Assembly (NCBI GenBank): GCA_005408345.1
Contig: SEMN01000532.1
Location: 186,001-250,000, forward strand
Origin: Macquaria australasica
Lineage: Eukaryota > Chordata > Actinopteri > Centrarchiformes > Percichthyidae
DNA length: 64,000 nt
Direction: 5' to 3'
This document shows, piece by piece, positions 61,198 through 64,000 of the stretch; the stretch's first letter is position 1, and each line of letters starts with the position of its first letter. The notes under the pieces were generated by a model. That model ran no database searches and was not told the origin of the DNA. It worked only from the letters and a program-made list of their open reading frames with translations. A program made the translations under genes and the position numbers.

Positions 61198-61713
61198 GTA
61201 AGCTCTGGGAGATTTGACAAAGTAGATTAGTTTGAGAAATTATGTATTTTCTTCTCATGCTGAGATGAATCTGCTTGTAGTCAATTCTCCATTAGGCTGG
61301 GCCTCAAATACAAAAATAAAATAATTAAATTACATCATTAGTCGTGTAATACTCACCACAAGTGGTACCTGATCACCTTTTGTCTTTACTGTAGTTTATA
61401 GTGTTACGCTGCTGTTAATGTAAAGTCAACACCTGCAGCTGCTTTGCTGTACCCCCTGAGGACCTGGAAAGCTTTTACTGTAAAGCTGCATGATGTCTTG
61501 ATTTAGCCTTAACAGCAAATTAGCACTACCAAAGTTGTTAATGAGGAGGAGATTCATTTTGCAGATCCATTTCTGTGATAAACGGGTGAAGAATGTTCTA
61601 ATACCCGAAGCACAATCACAGATTCTGTTACCAAAAATGTCCTCCCTTAGGTAAAGGTGTGAAAAATTGCAAATCACTAAACTTGTTGTGGTTATGTTGT
61701 CGTTTCCTGTCAG

Positions 61714-61898
61714 GCTGTGTTGAGTTTCTGGAGCAGCCAGCCATGGCCTTTGTCAGGTTGAATGAGGCAGTCCCTCTGGAGTCGGTGCTGGAGGTCCCCG
61801 TGCCTGTTCGCTTTATTTTCGTCCTGCTTGGTCCCATTCAGTCCAATGTGGACTATCATGAGATTGGACGCTCCTTTGCCACTCTCATGTCTGACAAG
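61714..61898 (+). CDS. slc4a3: slc4a3 exon 12, band-3 cytoplasmic domain core
   Basis: Residues 548-609. The exon reads GCVEFLEQPAMAFVRLNEAV, then LESVLEVPVPVRFIFVLLGP, then NVDYHEIGRSFATLMSDK. These blocks are among the most conserved of the family and identify it without doubt. Acceptor cctgtcag, donor gtagat, phase 0. The DYHE(I/L)GRS motif and the following helix belong to the dimerising core in the known AE1 cytoplasmic structure. Confidence 0.98.
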
Positions 61899-62262
61899 GT
61901 AGATTATACAACTTAAAAGGTGTAAAACCACATTTCAGTCGGATGATTAAAGGATTGAGTCACAAAACGCAAAGACAACAGATGATGTCATTTATTTAAA
62001 ATAAGTAAACATTAAAAAGTGATTACTGTATGTTCTTCCCAGCCACGTTTGTAGGTGATGTTATTCAGTGAATCCTTGTGGCTACATGGCCTTCTACATG
62101 TTCTAATCACTAATAATTAGTAACTCATAGTGAAGCACCTCTCACTACTAAGAGATACTGTAAATATACACTGTTACTGCAGTTATAAATTGTAGATCCT
62201 TTTAGCTTGACTGGCCTTTCTTTAGCATTCTGGTGGTGACATTCAATTGCATTTTGCTGTAG

Positions 62263-62482
62263 AGTTTCCACGAGGTGGCCTATTTTGCTGACGACAGACA
62301 GGACCTCCTGAATGGTATCAATGAATTCTTGGACTGCAGCATCGTCATTCCACCCTCAGATGTGGAGGGCAAAGACCTCCTGAAGACGGTGGCTGACTTC
62401 CAGAAGCAGATGTTGCGCAAGAGGAAGGAAAGAGAACTCAAGAGGCAACAGTCCTCATTTGGAATGGAGCTGAACAACAAAG
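62263..62482 (+). CDS. slc4a3: slc4a3 exon 13, end of cytoplasmic domain
   Basis: Residues 610-682 plus one base. It reads SFHEVAYFADDRQDLLNGI, NEFLDCSIVIPPSDVEGKDL and LKTVADFQKQMLRKRKEREL, then a polar tail. The pattern HE-AY-ADDR-DLL, then FLD-SIVIPPS, is the family hallmark, and the Lys/Arg-rich helix ends the domain as in AE2/AE3. Acceptor gctgtag, donor gtagtc, phase 1. A 1.3-kb intron follows. Confidence 0.97.
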
Positions 62483-63786
62483 GTAGTCAAGTCCCTAAAG
62501 AGCCTCTCTTCTAAGCTGAATCCTCGATTTCTAGGTTTGAAGGAGGCACCTCTGATTCTGCAAATCAATGTTAGTCCTGCAATGCAAACACAGATAGATC
62601 CCAAAAGTCAGACTTAAATCGTTTAAATCGTATGCAGACCATTCCCTGCATTTGCATAGTTAAAAATACAGATGTGAAATGTTTTTACAGCTACAAATCA
62701 GGAGGAAATAAAAACAGAAAAACCTTTCAGTAGTTTTACAAATTAGATGATACGTCCCATCACCTCAGTAAACAACTCAGTAGCCTTTCCATTCAAAAGT
62801 AAGTCTGACATCCTATTCATACTGTAACTTCAACAAGTTGTATATTATCTCAAGAATAACGTTAGACTTTTATTACTCTTTTTAGAATATATGATTAAGC
62901 TTACTAAAAACTCTAAATAATTTGATTGATGCTTTAAAGCTGCCATCCACCTGTTTAAATGTCCAATCCATATTTTTTACTAGTTCAAGTTATAGATAAA
63001 AAAAAAAAATCACATTTTGTGTTCCCTAAAGACGTGCGTTGCTGTCTGCCATGGAGGCTTTTTTGATATTACCACTGGGGGGCGCCAAAGACATTTTCAA
63101 ATCGTCTACATAGTAGACTAGGTGAGGGCCATAAGGATGGGATTATTCTATATTTTTCTTATTAGCAAATCTTATGAAAAGAACTAACCCAACAATTCAT
63201 CAGTCCATCTCTCAATACTATATATATTCCCTAATATTCCATACTGTGTCACTCAGCCCCAAGCCCTCTAACTGAAGACATAAATCTTAAAAAACAGGTC
63301 ACAAATATATTTCTATTTTTTTTAAATGCTCAGTTATTTCCTAAAACAGCTGGGCACTGTAGTTTTTAGGAAACGTTGCTCAAACAGGCGTAAACAGTCT
63401 ATTTGTTGGGGACTATTTTCAGATGTGGATGAATACACGTTTGTTGCTCTTGTGAGTATTTAAAGTAGCAGGACTGTGTATGTGTAATTAACTCAACTAC
63501 AGTGCCCATGTTCATAGTAATGAAGGACCAGCTCAGGCTTTAGATACAAAGACAATACTTGTTAGTTGTTTGTGGTCTTTTTATGGATTTGTTCACAATA
63601 AGAAAATATAGAATACCAACAATGTTTTCCTTGTGATAGTGAGTTGCCTCTTACTGTTTAGAATTTGGTGGTGGTGTTGCATTACAAATTGAATTTAATT
63701 AATTGTCGAATTATATAGTTGTTTATTTAATTGTTGGATTATTATGATGATGATTCATGTAATGGAGACTGTAACAAACCCCCTAG

Positions 63787-64000
63787 AGGTGAGTCAAGAG
63801 GAGGAGGAGGAGGGAGACCAGGAGGTGGATCCATTAAAGCGCTCAGGGATCCCTTTCGGAGGCCTGATCCACGACATCCGCCGCCGCTACCCACAGTATG
63901 TCAGCGACTTAAAAGATGCCCTGGACATGCAGTGCTTCGCTGCAGTCATCTTCATCTATTTTGCCGCACTGTCGCCCACTATTACCTTTGGAGGCCTGCT
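63787..64000 (+). CDS. slc4a3: slc4a3 exon 14 (partial), start of membrane domain
   Basis: Residues 683-753, cut by the window edge. A Glu-rich linker (EVSQEEEEEGDQEVDPLK) is followed by IPFGGLIHDIRRRYPQYVSD, then LKDALDMQCFAAVIFIYFAA and LSPTITFGGLL. The first transmembrane helix begins at about CFAAVIFIYF. This opens the HCO3_cotransp membrane domain, which carries the anion transport path. Acceptor ccccctag is in phase with exon 13. The 3' end of the exon is not in the window. Confidence 0.97.

Larger units (their letters stand above)
29913..64000 (+). other. slc4a3: slc4a3 (AE3 anion exchanger) coding span, 5' part
   Basis: Thirteen coding exons join in frame from the ATG at 29913 to the window edge, giving 753 codons plus 2 nt. 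The product is an SLC4 anion exchanger, which swaps Cl- for HCO3- across the plasma membrane and sets cell pH. AE3 is preferred over AE2 because exon 6 reads PTDEAEAQML and SADLDDMK, exon 7 reads HRFEDNPGVRRHLVKK, and exon 9 reads LPGIAHLVVETMI. A cardiac-type alternative first exon between exons 6 and 7 supports the same choice. All introns are GT-AG, from 207 nt (intron 4) to 11,955 nt (intron 6). The membrane domain and C-terminus lie outside the window. Exon numbers assume one non-coding first exon, as in mammals. A teleost slc4a3 paralogue (a or b) cannot be told apart here. Confidence 0.93.

Overview
The window is nuclear DNA from a ray-finned fish, most likely a percomorph teleost. The evidence is long AT-rich introns with GT-AG junctions and no dense coding. 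Fish-type mobile elements are also present: a Rex1-like LINE with a CTTAT-repeat tail, an L2-like LINE, a Tc1/mariner relic and a tRNA-derived SINE. Only one host gene can be supported. It is the 5' half of slc4a3 (anion exchanger 3, AE3, a plasma-membrane Cl-/HCO3- exchanger), on the + strand and running off the right end.

Layout. Positions 1 to about 17,150 are upstream or intergenic sequence. They hold dispersed repeats, a degenerate Rex1-like retrotransposon (about 1900-3592) and a dead Tc1/mariner element with intact inverted repeats (14739-15615). A candidate non-coding first exon or promoter lies at about 17,200-17,333. Next come repeats and a nearly full-length antisense L2-like LINE (about 22,360-25,370), with a CpG-rich YY1-motif block just upstream of its 5' side. 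The first coding exon of slc4a3 is a 54-nt segment at 29913-29966. Twelve more coding exons follow to 64000, with reading phase preserved at every junction. Together they encode 753 codons plus 2 nt: an acidic, Lys-rich and His-rich N-terminal region, the band-3-type cytoplasmic domain and the start of the membrane domain.

The most notable gene-structure observation is an extra coding exon at 47622-47877, in the 12-kb intron between exons 6 and 7. It has its own ATG, no recognisable splice acceptor just before its ATG, and a donor in the same phase as exon 6. Its position and phase match the cardiac-type alternative first exon (C1) of mammalian AE3. The fish gene would therefore make a long form from the upstream promoter and a short form that replaces the first 297 residues with 86 others.

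The introns are rich in repeats. One family ('A') appears seven times, and one copy ends about 25 nt before the exon 10 splice acceptor. A second family ('B') appears six times, including a closely spaced inverted pair in intron 5. A 20-copy minisatellite of 20-bp units sits 1.6 kb downstream of exon C1. I see no bacterial, CRISPR or phage-like system in this window. Repeat families A to E are my own labels, because I cannot search a repeat library.
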